A stretch of DNA of 64,000 bases from Paenibacillus mendelii (GCF_024498075.1 NZ_JANHOF010000016.1:62001-126000); one strand, 5' to 3'; positions 54,010-63,387 are shown, counted from the first letter of the stretch. The notes: a model not told the origin generated them from the sequence alone. Translations and numbers: made by a program.

Positions 54010-54507
54010 TCAATTCTCCAGATCGACAGGACCGAATACCTCTATTGAGATCCACTCTGGGATGCCATCCTGATCGAAGGGATACTTCTCCAACACCATG
54101 CCATCTTCCTTATGGGACATTTGATGCTCCTGCCTGTATGCAGCAAGAACTGCATAGGGGTCAGTACCTCCCGGATGCGGCCCTTCATAGCTAACCTTGG
54201 TATACTTCCCCTTGGGAACCGTGAAACCCATCATTCCATCCGGAATTTCTGCTAATTCACTCACCTCTAAGCAATAAAAGTAAGTAAACATTACTTCACA
54301 GCTGTACCACGGCGCCCAGTAAAGCTCAGGATTGACGGGATGCTTGATTTCGCCTTTCCGCTCCAAGAACAGCTCTTTCGTTTTCCCTATTTTGCTGTAA
54401 TCGCCATCCTTGAAGGAAACGATGACCGGAATACCTACCATCTTCATTTCATCGAGTTGGACCAGTTCTACCTCTCCAGTTATCCCCTTGACCAATGGAT
54501 TGCTCAA
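54010..54507 (-). CDS. GyrI-like/effector-binding domain protein
   Basis: A 165-residue protein of the SOUL/GyrI-like fold, seen as the effector domain of AraC-type regulators such as Rob and BmrR. Features are VELVQLDEMKMVGIPV at the start, the central YFYCLEVSELAEIPDGM and the VPKGKYTKVSYEG strand. There is no DNA-binding domain. Stand-alone members bind or hydrolyse small cytotoxic molecules. The start codon is TTG 54507, with GGAGC upstream. Confidence 0.75.
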   Translation of the reverse strand: MSNPLVKGITGEVELVQLDEMKMVGIPVIVSFKDGDYSKIGKTKELFLERKGEIKHPVNPELYWAPWYSCEVMFTYFYCLEVSELAEIPDGMMGFTVPKGKYTKVSYEGPHPGGTDPYAVLAAYRQEHQMSHKEDGMVLEKYPFDQDGIPEWISIEVFGPVDLEN

Positions 54508-54635
54508 CGTCCATCACAGCTCCTCATGAAAGGATCACAAGACAATAGCACTACCAAATGAACCACATTTACCCATTTAATATACCGTACACATGTTCTA
54601 CTTGTAAACCGTTTCCTTTTTTAATCTAGAAGCTC

Positions 54636-55169
54636 TCATTCGTCATCAATTATCGGTTTATTGGTTTGTTTATAATAGAGTACGGTTTCGTGCAATTCAC
54701 CACTGGAGGACCTCGCATAATTCGGGATACGACCCGCTTCGATGTATCCCATGGATCGGTAGAGTAAGTTCGAAGGATCACCCGATCTCGTATCTAAAAT
54801 CAATAAAGATCTGCTCTCTTCCTTTGCTCTGTCCTCTGCAGCCTGCATGAGTAATCGTGCGATCCCGCTTCTTCGGGAACTTGGATGGACCATCAACTTA
54901 GCTACCTCAGCGCGGTGGGTCGAATTCGGCTTCATGGCCAAGTGCAATTGAATGGTTCCTACGAGCCGTCCTTCCCTCATCGCTGCCCAAACCATCACGT
55001 CTGGCGCTATCACTTGTTCCCAATATTTCATCGCATCCTTATAGCCTAGCGGCGATAAAAATCCTAGCGATGCCCCATCCTCAACCACATGGATTAGCAA
55101 CTCTGCTAATTGTTCGCAAATGACCGGTTCCATGGATAGGATTTCCTGTATGGTGACTTCATCTTTCAT
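54636..55169 (-). CDS. GNAT-family N-acetyltransferase
   Basis: A GNAT of 177 residues when started at ATG 55169, which follows AAAGGATGG; the frame is open to 55232. The acetyl-CoA motif is VHPSSRRSGIARLLMQAAED, preceded by LVGTIQLHLAMKPNSTHRAEVAKL. It resembles stand-alone acetyltransferases for small amines. It follows another GNAT gene closely and may be its operon partner. Confidence 0.87.
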   Translation of the reverse strand: MKDEVTIQEILSMEPVICEQLAELLIHVVEDGASLGFLSPLGYKDAMKYWEQVIAPDVMVWAAMREGRLVGTIQLHLAMKPNSTHRAEVAKLMVHPSSRRSGIARLLMQAAEDRAKEESRSLLILDTRSGDPSNLLYRSMGYIEAGRIPNYARSSSGELHETVLYYKQTNKPIIDDE

Positions 55170-55228
55170 GCTGACCATCCTTTGACAATTAGTTTGATCG
55201 AACTTGGGGGTGTCTAATTGATGCGCTC

Positions 55229-55756
55229 TCACAGCCTTTTCAGCATATGGATATCATGCGGTTCTAATTGGAATAATTCCGGATCAACCTCGCTTGTTAT
55301 TTCACTTCCGCAATTACGATAGAAATGAACGGCTGACTCTGTTTCTGTGGACGAGATATATAAAAACTTCGCCCCTCTATCCACAGCTTCCCGGCTTAAC
55401 GCATCCATTATATGTCTACCGATTCCCTGTCTTCGGTAATTCCTGGATACATACATCAGATCCACTTGCAGCTGATCCTGATCCTTTCCTCTGAATTGGT
55501 TGGCTAACACACCAAATCCGACAAGAAGCTCCCCGTCGAATGCGCCATATGCTTTGCCGCCTTTTTCTAATTGATGCTTAAAGCGCTGGATGAGCTCCTC
55601 GACCTGTTCGGAATCCCAAGTATCGCATTCATGCCCTGCTTTTATTTCTTGCAGTACACCCTCATTCATTTGATAGTATCGTTCAATAAGCTCAGATCGA
55701 TCGATGTCGCGTATCCTGTCTGCGTCGATAAGCTGTAATTCTCTATAAAAAATCAT
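55229..55756 (-). CDS. GNAT-family N-acetyltransferase
   Basis: A 175-residue GNAT. The binding motif is YVSRNYRRQGIGRHIMDALS, and the end has VHFYRNCGSEI as in the C-terminal strand of the family. GAGGAGGATTC lies before the ATG. The substrate is unknown. Confidence 0.9.
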   Translation of the reverse strand: MIFYRELQLIDADRIRDIDRSELIERYYQMNEGVLQEIKAGHECDTWDSEQVEELIQRFKHQLEKGGKAYGAFDGELLVGFGVLANQFRGKDQDQLQVDLMYVSRNYRRQGIGRHIMDALSREAVDRGAKFLYISSTETESAVHFYRNCGSEITSEVDPELFQLEPHDIHMLKRL

Positions 55757-55788
55757 TCATGAATCCTCCTCGACCTTGAGTATTTGGA

Positions 55789-56412
55789 TCAACTCCGCAT
55801 CAATTGTTCGATTCCTTGCGAGCCGTCGATCACACGCAAGCTGCCTTCGGATTGATAGAAGGCAGTTAGCTGCATGATTAAATCCTTATTTATTCTCAGA
55901 CGCTCTTGGACCGTAGCTTCATTATCATCCTCTCGCCGCTTTAAATTTCCGTCACACTGATCACAGCGGCTCACGATTCTTGGCGGTTGGTAAACGACAT
56001 GATAGGCTGCTCCACATTGTTCACAGGTTCTCCTGCCGGTTAACCTCTCCATCAAAAGCGCTTCCTTTACATCCACGTAGATAACAACGTCTATTTTCTT
56101 GCAATGAGCTTGCATGAAATCCTTCAAAGCCTGAGCTTGAGCGATATTTCTTGGAAATCCATCAAGTAAACATCCATTCGCACAGTCCGCATTTAATAAT
56201 CGATTCTTGGTAATTCCAATTGTTAGTTCGTCAGGAACCAACTCACCCTTAATCATATACTTCTTGGCTACAAGGCCTAATTCCGTACGGTTGTCAGCCG
56301 CTTGTCGCAACATCTCTCCCGTTGAAACGTAAGGAATTCGCAGATGCTCCATAATAATCTTGGCCTGAGTGCCTTTACCTGCACCGGGCAGCCCCAGTAA
56401 GACCACATTCAT
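55789..56412 (-). CDS. adenylate kinase paralogue with zinc LID
   Basis: A 207-residue adenylate kinase (ATP + AMP to 2 ADP), slightly shorter than the usual 214-217. The P-loop is GLPGAGKGT (residues 7-15), the AMP site includes STGEMLR and LLDGFPRN, and the LID has C130, C133, C150 and C153 as a structural zinc site. The housekeeping adk normally lies in the ribosomal protein operon with secY, which is absent here, so this is probably a second copy or a related NMP kinase. AAAGGAG precedes ATG 56412. Confidence 0.9.
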   Translation of the reverse strand: MNVVLLGLPGAGKGTQAKIIMEHLRIPYVSTGEMLRQAADNRTELGLVAKKYMIKGELVPDELTIGITKNRLLNADCANGCLLDGFPRNIAQAQALKDFMQAHCKKIDVVIYVDVKEALLMERLTGRRTCEQCGAAYHVVYQPPRIVSRCDQCDGNLKRREDDNEATVQERLRINKDLIMQLTAFYQSEGSLRVIDGSQGIEQLMRS

Positions 56413-56573
56413 TGTCTAGTCTCCTTTATGATAGAAATACAACGGGCAATGGCCCAATCCCTTCAACAAGTGATAGGATTAGGCGATTGTCATGCAAATA
56501 GATTCAAATGCGAATACTTTCCATAGCCCTACGAGGCTGCTCGCTTATTTCGGTATCAACATGCCCACACGAG

Positions 56574-58091
56574 TCAGCTCTCTTTCTTAGCAAGGGGACG
56601 GAGATCACTAGGCTGTTGATTCGTCAAAGAACGGAATTTCACGATACGATGAAAGGTCAAATAATTGGCATTATGATAATTGGCTGCGCCGTTAATCGCC
56701 GTTCGCGATGCGAACAGCAGGTCTTCCCCCTTAACGAACCAGTCCACGTACTGGAAACCTACCTTTGTATAGTCCTCCGGCCAGTCATTGCGCTCATAGT
56801 CCAATATATCCTTCACTACCTGCCACTGTTCCATATCGGGCGAACAGACAAGCGACAACACATTCCGCTGTCCGACATGGGCGACATACCGGTTGACGAG
56901 CGACCAATAAAGTCCGGAAGGGGCATCGTAATAAACGGAAAACTTGCTGTTGTTGTTAGGAAAATCGATGACTTTGCCAAATGATGGCGAGGCTTCCGGC
57001 AAAGCGGGGTCGATCTCCAAATAAATAGCCTTACCAAACTCCTCTGAAGCTCCGTAGCACTCATACCGCAGCAGACTGACTAACCGGTTATCGGGCATTT
57101 TGACGACGTTACCTTCCAATAAATTCGTGCGTATGCCTCCCTTGACCGCTCCCTCCCAACTGCTGTCATACGGCAGGAAGGGTGTAGCGATCCAGCTTGC
57201 GGCATCGAGGAGATTGGAATCGACTGAGGCCGAGATGACGCCGGATGCATGCCGTCCTTTGATATGCCAAGAGCCATAATCGATTGCTGTCCATAGGCGT
57301 CCGTTGTGGATCGTTACCGGCATCGACGATTTGTGCGGCCCACCCGTTTCTCTGGAACCTCCTTCGATCAGACAAGTAGGTGCTGACCAAGTCTCGCCCC
57401 CGTCGTCGGAGCGGCCAATTAATAAATCGCCGTACTCTGTACTCGTTGCCAGCATATAGAGACGCTCTTGATGCACGAACAGCTTCCCCCAGAAGCAAGG
57501 ATACAGGTCGGCGATGAACGTCCATGTCTCGCCATTATCTTCAGAGCGAAACACTTTGCTCAGGTTCTGCCCGGCATTCCCCCAATAGACATCGTGGGAC
57601 GCTACCAGCCGGCCGTCGGGCAATTCCACGATGGATGGACTGGCTGGCGATCGGCCTGAGAAGCCGTAGGCATAATCCTCAGGATGAATGTAGTTGATCA
57701 CCGTTCCCGGTACGGGCCCCGCGCAAAATAGTCTCAAAGCACTTTCCGCAACCGGCTCATCTGTAGCGGCACGGACAGCCGTCACCGTCAGCTCGTAATC
57801 AACTCCGTTCTCAAGCCCCTCAATAATAGCATGCGGCATGCGGCTGTTATGTGCAACAACCGTTTTTTCACCATTACCGCGCAATCCGTAAGAGATCCGG
57901 TAGGCTAGACCCCCACCTTCTAAAGATGACATGTCCCCTTGATACTGCCAATCCAATTCAACCCTGCCATCCCCAGGCGCTAGGCGGGTAATATGCAGCT
58001 CCGTTCCCGCAGCTTCTTCGCTCCCCGCAAAATTGTACAGCTCGCTGGCCCGCAGAAAGTTCCAAGGCCGATCCATCTCGCTTTGTTGCAT
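56574..58091 (-). CDS. intracellular sialidase-fold protein with fibronectin III-like domain
   Basis: A 505-residue protein. Residues about 30-130 look like an FN3 domain (TRLAPGDGRVELDWQ, ENGVDYELTVTAV). The rest is a six-bladed propeller of the sialidase superfamily with Asp-boxes SEDNGETW (about 182) and SDDGGETW (about 230) and a PSIVELPDGRLVASHD opening blade. No signal peptide is present, which is unusual for sialidases. It could be a rhamnogalacturonan lyase-like or ulvan-type hydrolase, or a non-enzymatic propeller. GAGGAGAAGAC precedes the ATG; two palindromes lie upstream. Confidence 0.75.
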   Translation of the reverse strand: MQQSEMDRPWNFLRASELYNFAGSEEAAGTELHITRLAPGDGRVELDWQYQGDMSSLEGGGLAYRISYGLRGNGEKTVVAHNSRMPHAIIEGLENGVDYELTVTAVRAATDEPVAESALRLFCAGPVPGTVINYIHPEDYAYGFSGRSPASPSIVELPDGRLVASHDVYWGNAGQNLSKVFRSEDNGETWTFIADLYPCFWGKLFVHQERLYMLATSTEYGDLLIGRSDDGGETWSAPTCLIEGGSRETGGPHKSSMPVTIHNGRLWTAIDYGSWHIKGRHASGVISASVDSNLLDAASWIATPFLPYDSSWEGAVKGGIRTNLLEGNVVKMPDNRLVSLLRYECYGASEEFGKAIYLEIDPALPEASPSFGKVIDFPNNNSKFSVYYDAPSGLYWSLVNRYVAHVGQRNVLSLVCSPDMEQWQVVKDILDYERNDWPEDYTKVGFQYVDWFVKGEDLLFASRTAINGAANYHNANYLTFHRIVKFRSLTNQQPSDLRPLAKKES

Positions 58092-58187
58092 GTCTTCTCC
58101 TCCTTATTCATCCCGCGGCATCACATTGCACGATGAACCTGGACAACGGCCCTTATCGGGAGACTGCCCATTCGTCTCACGGATTAT

Positions 58188-58228
58188 CGTTCTATATTAT
58201 AGAACGTCGTTGTCTATTATAGATCAAT
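58188..58228. promoter_or_regulatory. palindrome pair upstream of the sialidase-fold gene
   Basis: CGTTCTATA/TATAGAACG around one T (58188-58206) is a perfect 9-bp-armed palindrome. A second, similar dyad with CTAT/ATAG core and TTG/CAA flanks lies at about 58210-58227. Both contain a TATAAT-like -10 on the minus strand, so they probably overlap the promoter of the gene at 58091. Confidence 0.6.
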
Positions 58229-58313
58229 TATTTAGATGATACCTCAAGAAGGTGGATCGAGCAACAGAATTTCATAGGATATTACGAGTGCAGCTTATGA
58301 GTATTAAGTAAAT

Positions 58314-58778
58314 TCAATTTTTGATATGTTGAAGTTTCATGTTCGTGTAGTACGGCTTGAAGCCGAGACTTTCCCAGAATCTTCTGCCTGCATCATTGCT
58401 TTCTAATACATCGAGAATTAGCGCCGCTGACTTAGGGAAGACATCTGCTCTCAGTTTAATAACCCCCTCTCTCCCAAGCCCTCTCCCCCGGAATGGCTTT
58501 CTAATGAAGTATTGTCTTAAATAGATTTCTTCTTTGGCACTGTCATAAGCATTCTTGCGTTCTTGATATAGCCCATAACCAATGATTTCTTCTTTACATA
58601 CGAGCAGCATGGCTTTCCAATCGCTGCTTATGAAATCACTCATCCGATTGTAAAGCTCTCCATAATCCATCCGATTTTCGCTTTGTTCATCCCTAATCAG
58701 TTCCTGATTCATTTCCGTGAGTACCCGAATATGTTCCGAGCCCGCTTGTTTCAATACCAATTCTTCGATCTCATTCAC
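58314..58778 (-). CDS. GNAT-family N-acetyltransferase
   Basis: A 154-residue GNAT. The binding motif is FIRKPFRGRGLGREGVIKL and the end has NDAGRRFWESLGF, typical of the C-terminal strand. The start is GTG 58778, with AAGGAG upstream, overlapping the end of the broken Nudix gene by 4 bp. Confidence 0.88.
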   Translation of the reverse strand: MNEIEELVLKQAGSEHIRVLTEMNQELIRDEQSENRMDYGELYNRMSDFISSDWKAMLLVCKEEIIGYGLYQERKNAYDSAKEEIYLRQYFIRKPFRGRGLGREGVIKLRADVFPKSAALILDVLESNDAGRRFWESLGFKPYYTNMKLQHIKN

Positions 58779-59250
58779 CCTCTTGACTCCTTGAGATCAT
58801 AAAACCTCAATAGTTCTTGATCGATTTCATCTATATATCCAATCTCTTTATTCCCATCCCAGAACACGATGTCAGTCGCCTCTTCATTCTTCAGAAACGG
58901 CCTTTCGTTTACAATTGAGGTACTGAACAAGCCTCCATACTCTGTCTTTCCATTCTTTAACCTGAACTTCATCAACCCGTTAAATTCCATTCTGTTGGCC
59001 ATTTGGTTTGTTCTTCTAACATTTCTCTCATTGCGCATTGTTGAAGACTTTCTCCGGGTTCAAGAATACCGCCAGGCAATTCCCAATGCTGCTTCCAGTT
59101 ATTAAATAAGAGCAAGAATCCGTCTGCGTTTCTTGCCACCACTAACGCATGCGTAATCGGGAAATCCAGCTTTATTTGATCTACTTGATCTTCTGCGACG
59201 ACGATTAACTCCTCAAAAATATCCCCATTTTGGTTGATACAAATGGTCAT
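58775..59250 (-). pseudogene. Nudix hydrolase, frameshifted inside the Nudix box
   Basis: The first frame (from ATG 59250 after GGGGAG, or GTG 59259) gives HALVVARNADGFLLLFN, WELPGGILEPGESLQQ and AMREMLEE, then leaves frame. The other frame continues with TNQMANRMEFNGLMKFRL and ends at 58775. Restoring one A in the GAAGAACAAAC stretch (about 59009-59016) gives LEET and a full-length protein of about 160 residues. The box is thus cut at its last Glu residues. Confidence 0.8.
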
Positions 59251-59267
59251 TTTGAACACTCCCCATA

Positions 59268-59888
59268 TTAGGTATTACTACTTATTAAATTAATAATATC
59301 TTTGTAATAAGAGATTCCGTGAGGAACAAAGTTATCTTTCCCTACCATTTTATTGACTGGAACCTTGGTCCCGGCATGATCGGTTTCATATCCTTTCACG
59401 TTAATTTCATCTCCCCCACCTAACCACAGTGCAAGAAAGCTCTCGAAATCGGCTCTTACAATCCCTGAAACCTCCTCTTGTTGGAGTTTAAAGTCATCAA
59501 AGGTAATTTCACTGACGTATAGAAAAACGTTAGCCAGTTCCTTATCAATAAAGTCTTCTCTGGTCACGGAGTAATGGAGAACGCCTAACGGTATTAACTG
59601 GCTCATAGCAACTTCGATACCTAACTCTTCTTCTATCTCTCGTACACCATCATTAACGGTCTCATGAGCTAACAAATGTCCAGCCGCTGTAATATCGAGC
59701 AGATTCGGATAATCCTTTTTGAATGGACTGCGAATTTGGAGATAGATATACTGTATGTCTTCCTCTCTGTGTACGAACCAACAATGGATGGCTTCATGCC
59801 AGTGTCCCAACCGATGAACTTCTTCACGCGTGGCGACCCCCAGCTCTTTCCCGTGCCCATCGAATACCTTTAATACTTCATTATTCAT
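59268..59888 (-). CDS. Nudix hydrolase, IPP-isomerase-like subgroup (YfcD type)
   Basis: A 206-residue Nudix protein. The N-terminal EVLKVFDGHGKELGVATREEVHRLGHWH and CWFVHREE are shared with isopentenyl-diphosphate isomerase-like Nudix proteins, and the box is GHLLAHETVNDGVREIEEEL with GIEV after it. True isomerases have a Cys in the active site; here the position near HCWFV carries one Cys, but activity is uncertain. AAGGGAGAACAAG precedes the ATG. Confidence 0.85.
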   Translation of the reverse strand: MNNEVLKVFDGHGKELGVATREEVHRLGHWHEAIHCWFVHREEDIQYIYLQIRSPFKKDYPNLLDITAAGHLLAHETVNDGVREIEEELGIEVAMSQLIPLGVLHYSVTREDFIDKELANVFLYVSEITFDDFKLQQEEVSGIVRADFESFLALWLGGGDEINVKGYETDHAGTKVPVNKMVGKDNFVPHGISYYKDIINLISSNT

Positions 59889-59911
59889 TCTTGTTCTCCC
59901 TTCAGTTCAAC

Positions 59912-60760
59912 CTATCCCCATATGCCTAAAGTAATAATGCCCATCGTAATCAGGATTGATGAAATCAACCGTCTTCTGCCTTGCTTTTCCCGCAGGATGA
60001 ATATTCCCATTATTGTTCCGAATACAGTCCCGATCTCACGCATCGGAGCAAGTTGTGCTAATGGTCCGAGAGATAAGGCAAATAAGAAAAGCAGGTACCC
60101 CGCAGGTGCGAGCAGTCCCCCCAGCAATATGATCCTCCAGTTGACACTCAGTTCCTTCCTTATGCCCTGCGAGGTGAACGCGGCCCACGAAAGAACCAGC
60201 AAATTCCCGACATTCGTTGCCTCATTTAACACGACGGCTGAAACATAATTTAAAGCAACCTTATCGACTACAATGTAACTGGCGATGCAGACTCCCACGG
60301 CTAATGCCAATAAAGGCGCTTTTAATGAAGGAGATTCCCGACGCTTGAAATTCAAATTACTCAACAGCGCTATTCCAACAACAATGGTGATCACACCGAT
60401 CCATCCGAGTGCAGTTAACTTCTCATGAAGCAGCGAAACACCTAATAAGGGAACCAATAGCGGGCTGGTGCCTCTCATTATTGGATAGACCTGTGATAAA
60501 TCCCCTACTGTATACACAGCTGCCAATAACTTGATGTATAGTCCGTGCAGGAACATGGACGCAAGTATAATCCACCAGCCTGTACTCGTTATTGAAGCGC
60601 TATCCCACTCCATGATCGTCCACGGCAAAAATATAATTATAGCCACCAGCTGGCAAAACCATAGGAAAATGTTTTTGTTCATGCTTCTCTTCGTATACAG
60701 GTTCCAGACGGAGTGAAGGAACCCTGAACCCAGCACGAGTAAGATGGCTAAACTAAACAT
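59912..60760 (-). CDS. EamA/DMT-family transporter
   Basis: A 282-residue membrane protein with about ten hydrophobic segments in two EamA repeats. Typical stretches are HSVWNLYTKRSM in repeat one, SQVYPIMRGTSPLLVPLLG, and QLAPMREIGTVFGTIMGIFILRE at the end of repeat two. ATG 60760 is preferred since AAGGGGGC precedes it. It probably exports or imports a small metabolite. Confidence 0.9.
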   Translation of the reverse strand: MFSLAILLVLGSGFLHSVWNLYTKRSMNKNIFLWFCQLVAIIIFLPWTIMEWDSASITSTGWWIILASMFLHGLYIKLLAAVYTVGDLSQVYPIMRGTSPLLVPLLGVSLLHEKLTALGWIGVITIVVGIALLSNLNFKRRESPSLKAPLLALAVGVCIASYIVVDKVALNYVSAVVLNEATNVGNLLVLSWAAFTSQGIRKELSVNWRIILLGGLLAPAGYLLFLFALSLGPLAQLAPMREIGTVFGTIMGIFILREKQGRRRLISSILITMGIITLGIWG

Positions 60761-60844
60761 GGTCCTAGCCCCCTTCACATGCTTAAGTTAAATCAATATT
60801 TTACCACATTTTACCTTATATCGCGTATACCCATTTAACAAAAA

Positions 60845-60869
60845 TAACCCCCCCATATTAGAAGGGGGG
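60845..60869 (-). terminator. terminator of the phosphoesterase gene
   Basis: On the minus strand CCCCCC pairs with GGGGGG around ATATTAGAA-type loop, followed by TTATTTTTG. Confidence 0.75.
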
Positions 60870-60886
60870 CTAGAACCACTATATGC

Positions 60887-61633
60887 TTATGTCAGCTGCT
60901 TCAGAGCATTGTATGGATAACGCGCTGTTCGGTGCGCGTATTCAAAAGCTGCAATGTCAGGCATGTTCCGTTCTCTTGCAATCTCGAGGGCAGATTCAAG
61001 ATCATAGGTTACTCTTCTTAACTGAACCGCAATGTCACTCTTATTAAAATCTACAATGGCATAACTAGCTCGATTATCGCCATCGAATAGTCCGATACTA
61101 CCGCAATTGACATGCAATCGCCCTCTTCCTTGTCTTGCAAAGGCATGGTGTACATGTCCGTATAAAACTAGTTTGGTATGCTCGTATTTATTCAAGCTAT
61201 CAAGCTCGTCCAATGGCGCCCATGGATACACAACATTCACCAAGGAATTAGGGCCCGCATGATACATTTCCGTAGGAACCTCTTCAAATTCGCAGGATAA
61301 CTCAACCGGTAGATTGGATAACCAGATTTGATCTTCCTTCGCTGTTCTTTCACAATCATACTCATACGCACGCAACACCAGCTCTTGTTTGTAATTACTT
61401 GGCACCCAGCCGGGTTCCGGAAATTTGGTAAACATATCATCGTAATTTCCACGAATAACGGCCAGCGGCTTGAGCGATCGAACCATATGAATACACTCGC
61501 TCGGCTGAGGTCCCCGCATCACAATATCGCCAAGAAAAACAACGGCATCCGGGCTTTGACTGTGAAGGTCATGAATCACTGCTTCGAAGGCAGTTGCATT
61601 CCCATGCGTATCTGAGAGAACAGCTAGCCGCAT
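60887..61633 (-). CDS. YfcE/ApaH-like metallophosphoesterase
   Basis: A 248-residue dimetal phosphoesterase. Motifs are LSDTHGNATAF (D, H), FLGDIVMRGP, IRGNYDD (the usual GNHD has Tyr in place of His), and LYGHVHHAF near residue 155. The Asn-Tyr-Asp variant is seen in some members of the family. ATG 61633 follows GGGAGG. Substrate unknown. Confidence 0.87.
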   Translation of the reverse strand: MRLAVLSDTHGNATAFEAVIHDLHSQSPDAVVFLGDIVMRGPQPSECIHMVRSLKPLAVIRGNYDDMFTKFPEPGWVPSNYKQELVLRAYEYDCERTAKEDQIWLSNLPVELSCEFEEVPTEMYHAGPNSLVNVVYPWAPLDELDSLNKYEHTKLVLYGHVHHAFARQGRGRLHVNCGSIGLFDGDNRASYAIVDFNKSDIAVQLRRVTYDLESALEIARERNMPDIAAFEYAHRTARYPYNALKQLT

Positions 61634-61673
61634 CAACTAGTACCTCCCGATCATGTATTTTTAACAGCTGATC

Positions 61674-62216
61674 TTACTTCCCGATATACCTACGGATGAC
61701 ATCTTCATCCCAGAGCTGAACCTCAATATATCTTTCCGGTCCTTGATCCCCGAGCTTGTTCCATTCCTGCGGGAATCCAAACTCCGCTATGACATCGATT
61801 ATTTCATTCTTGGTATAGACTTGTTTACGATAGGGTTTATTGTCTGTATATCTCATAGTTGGGAACAGATCTCCGTAGGTAAAGCTGATGGAATCTTCAT
61901 TCCATTCATCCCAGCTCATCGATAAGCTGCTTGGGTTGTTGAACCAGGATTCTAGCCAGCTGCAAGCTCCCAATGTCATATAATGCGGGAACGAGTTCTT
62001 CGGTTTTCCTCCCTTAGCCATGAATAAATCACGTGCACGACTCTCCAATTCTCTGCGAATGGTCAAATAATCGGATGATCGCTGGCTCGCGAATGTCTTC
62101 CCTTCTTGTCTGATCTGATTCGAGATCTCATCAGCCTTTTCTGGTGATAGGCTGGACAGATTTCGGAACGGTCCAATCTCTTTCTCATAATAGTGGTATA
62201 GGAAATAGGATGTCAT
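61674..62216 (-). CDS. conserved hypothetical protein
   Basis: I do not recognise a domain. The 180-residue soluble protein is rich in Trp, Tyr and Phe (SYFLYHYYEKEIGPF at the start, ACSWLESWFNN, MSWDEWNEDSISFTYGDLFP, and GFPQEWNKLGDQGPERYIEVQLW near the end). It looks like a family found in Bacillus-type genomes, intact and in a single frame. Either GTG 62228 or ATG 62216 may start it. It overlaps or touches the end of the broken GNAT gene. Confidence 0.65.
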   Translation of the reverse strand: MTSYFLYHYYEKEIGPFRNLSSLSPEKADEISNQIRQEGKTFASQRSSDYLTIRRELESRARDLFMAKGGKPKNSFPHYMTLGACSWLESWFNNPSSLSMSWDEWNEDSISFTYGDLFPTMRYTDNKPYRKQVYTKNEIIDVIAEFGFPQEWNKLGDQGPERYIEVQLWDEDVIRRYIGK

Positions 62217-62749
62217 AGCGTTCCACACGACAGATCCTTAAAGTAGGATAGCTTCGTGTCCTGCCATTCCGGTTTTATGATGCTGTAGTAAATATCATCT
62301 CGCCCTTCCCCATTTGCATTCATATAGTTATGCCTGAATATCCCTTCTTGTTTCGCTCCAAGCTTCAACACAGCTCGTTGAGAGCGTATATTCTCGGAAT
62401 CCACACTAAATTGAACTCTTCTAAAATCCATCGTCTCGAAAACATATTGAAGCAGCACTTATTTACAAGCTTGATTAATGCCACTGCCCCGGTACGGTTT
62501 GCCGTACCAGGTCCACCCAATTTCAAGCCGCTTGCTGTCAAAATGAATATTTCCGAGTCTCGTTGTCCCGGCAACCCGATCACAGTTCTTATCTATGACG
62601 ATAAACGGATAACCTAGCTTTTGAACTCTTACACGAGCTGTTCGTGATAGATACGCGTGAGGAATGGATTGGATAACCCCTTCTTTGCATTTCATGCAAT
62701 ATGATACGGATTTTATAGCAAGTCTCGTACTTCGATCAGATCTTTGCAA
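62213..62749 (-). pseudogene. GNAT acetyltransferase (RimJ/RimL type) with nonsense codon and damaged start
   Basis: One frame carries FIVIDKNCDRVAGTTRLGNI, GWTWYGKPYRGSGINQACK, then TAA at 62459-62461, and continues in the same frame with LLQYVFETMDFRRVQFSVD and SQRAVLKLGAKQEGIFRHN. Tyr is expected at the stop. The first 40 or so residues do not look like the family, so the beginning is also lost or shifted. Confidence 0.8.
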
Positions 62750-63387
62750 ATAAAGTCCGGTTTCGCGCCTTCTGGCAATGGTTTGTTTAGTCGATTTAAC
62801 CAGACCGCTTGAATACCAATGCTTTGAGCTCCTTCAACATCACTTGTAATGGAATCACCGATATGGATCACCTCATCAGCAGATAGATGGCTTCTCCTCA
62901 AGGCCTCCACGAACAATTCCGGTCTTGGTTTGTAGGCTTGCACATCTTCACTGGACAGCACATCCGTTACCTGAATACCATGATAATGTACGGCCTCCCT
63001 AATATCAGAAGCATCAATATTAGAAAGAATGTACACCGGTATACCATGCAGCGCTTCTAAGAATGGCTGGGTATCTTCAAATAATTCGGGCTTGGTCCAG
63101 TGGTCGAATTGATGTTGTATCATTTCCCCAGCCACACAGCTCGATTCAAATTTCACGATGGTTTTTTCCAGAGAGTTCAGCACCAGTGTTCGTTGTGTTT
63201 GAAATAACTCACCGTGACTTTGCTGAAACGTATTGGTAAATTCATTCCACCAATACCCTCCAATATCCCGGGCTCTGCAATCTACCGCCGCGTTTGTTTT
63301 GATTTGTTCACATATGCCAGCGATTATGCGATCATCCTCATGCACCAACGTTCCGTAGAAATCAAGAAACACAGCCTTGAACTTCAA
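62713..63387 (-). CDS. HAD-superfamily hydrolase (subfamily IA)
   Basis: A 224-residue phosphatase. Motif I is FLDFYGTLV, motif II ILSNIDASD, motif III YKPRPELF and motif IV HIGDSITSDVEGA. The helical cap lies between residues 15 and 95. It overlaps the upstream kinase-like gene by 4 bp and so belongs to the same transcript. Confidence 0.9.
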   Translation of the reverse strand: MKFKAVFLDFYGTLVHEDDRIIAGICEQIKTNAAVDCRARDIGGYWWNEFTNTFQQSHGELFQTQRTLVLNSLEKTIVKFESSCVAGEMIQHQFDHWTKPELFEDTQPFLEALHGIPVYILSNIDASDIREAVHYHGIQVTDVLSSEDVQAYKPRPELFVEALRRSHLSADEVIHIGDSITSDVEGAQSIGIQAVWLNRLNKPLPEGAKPDFICKDLIEVRDLL

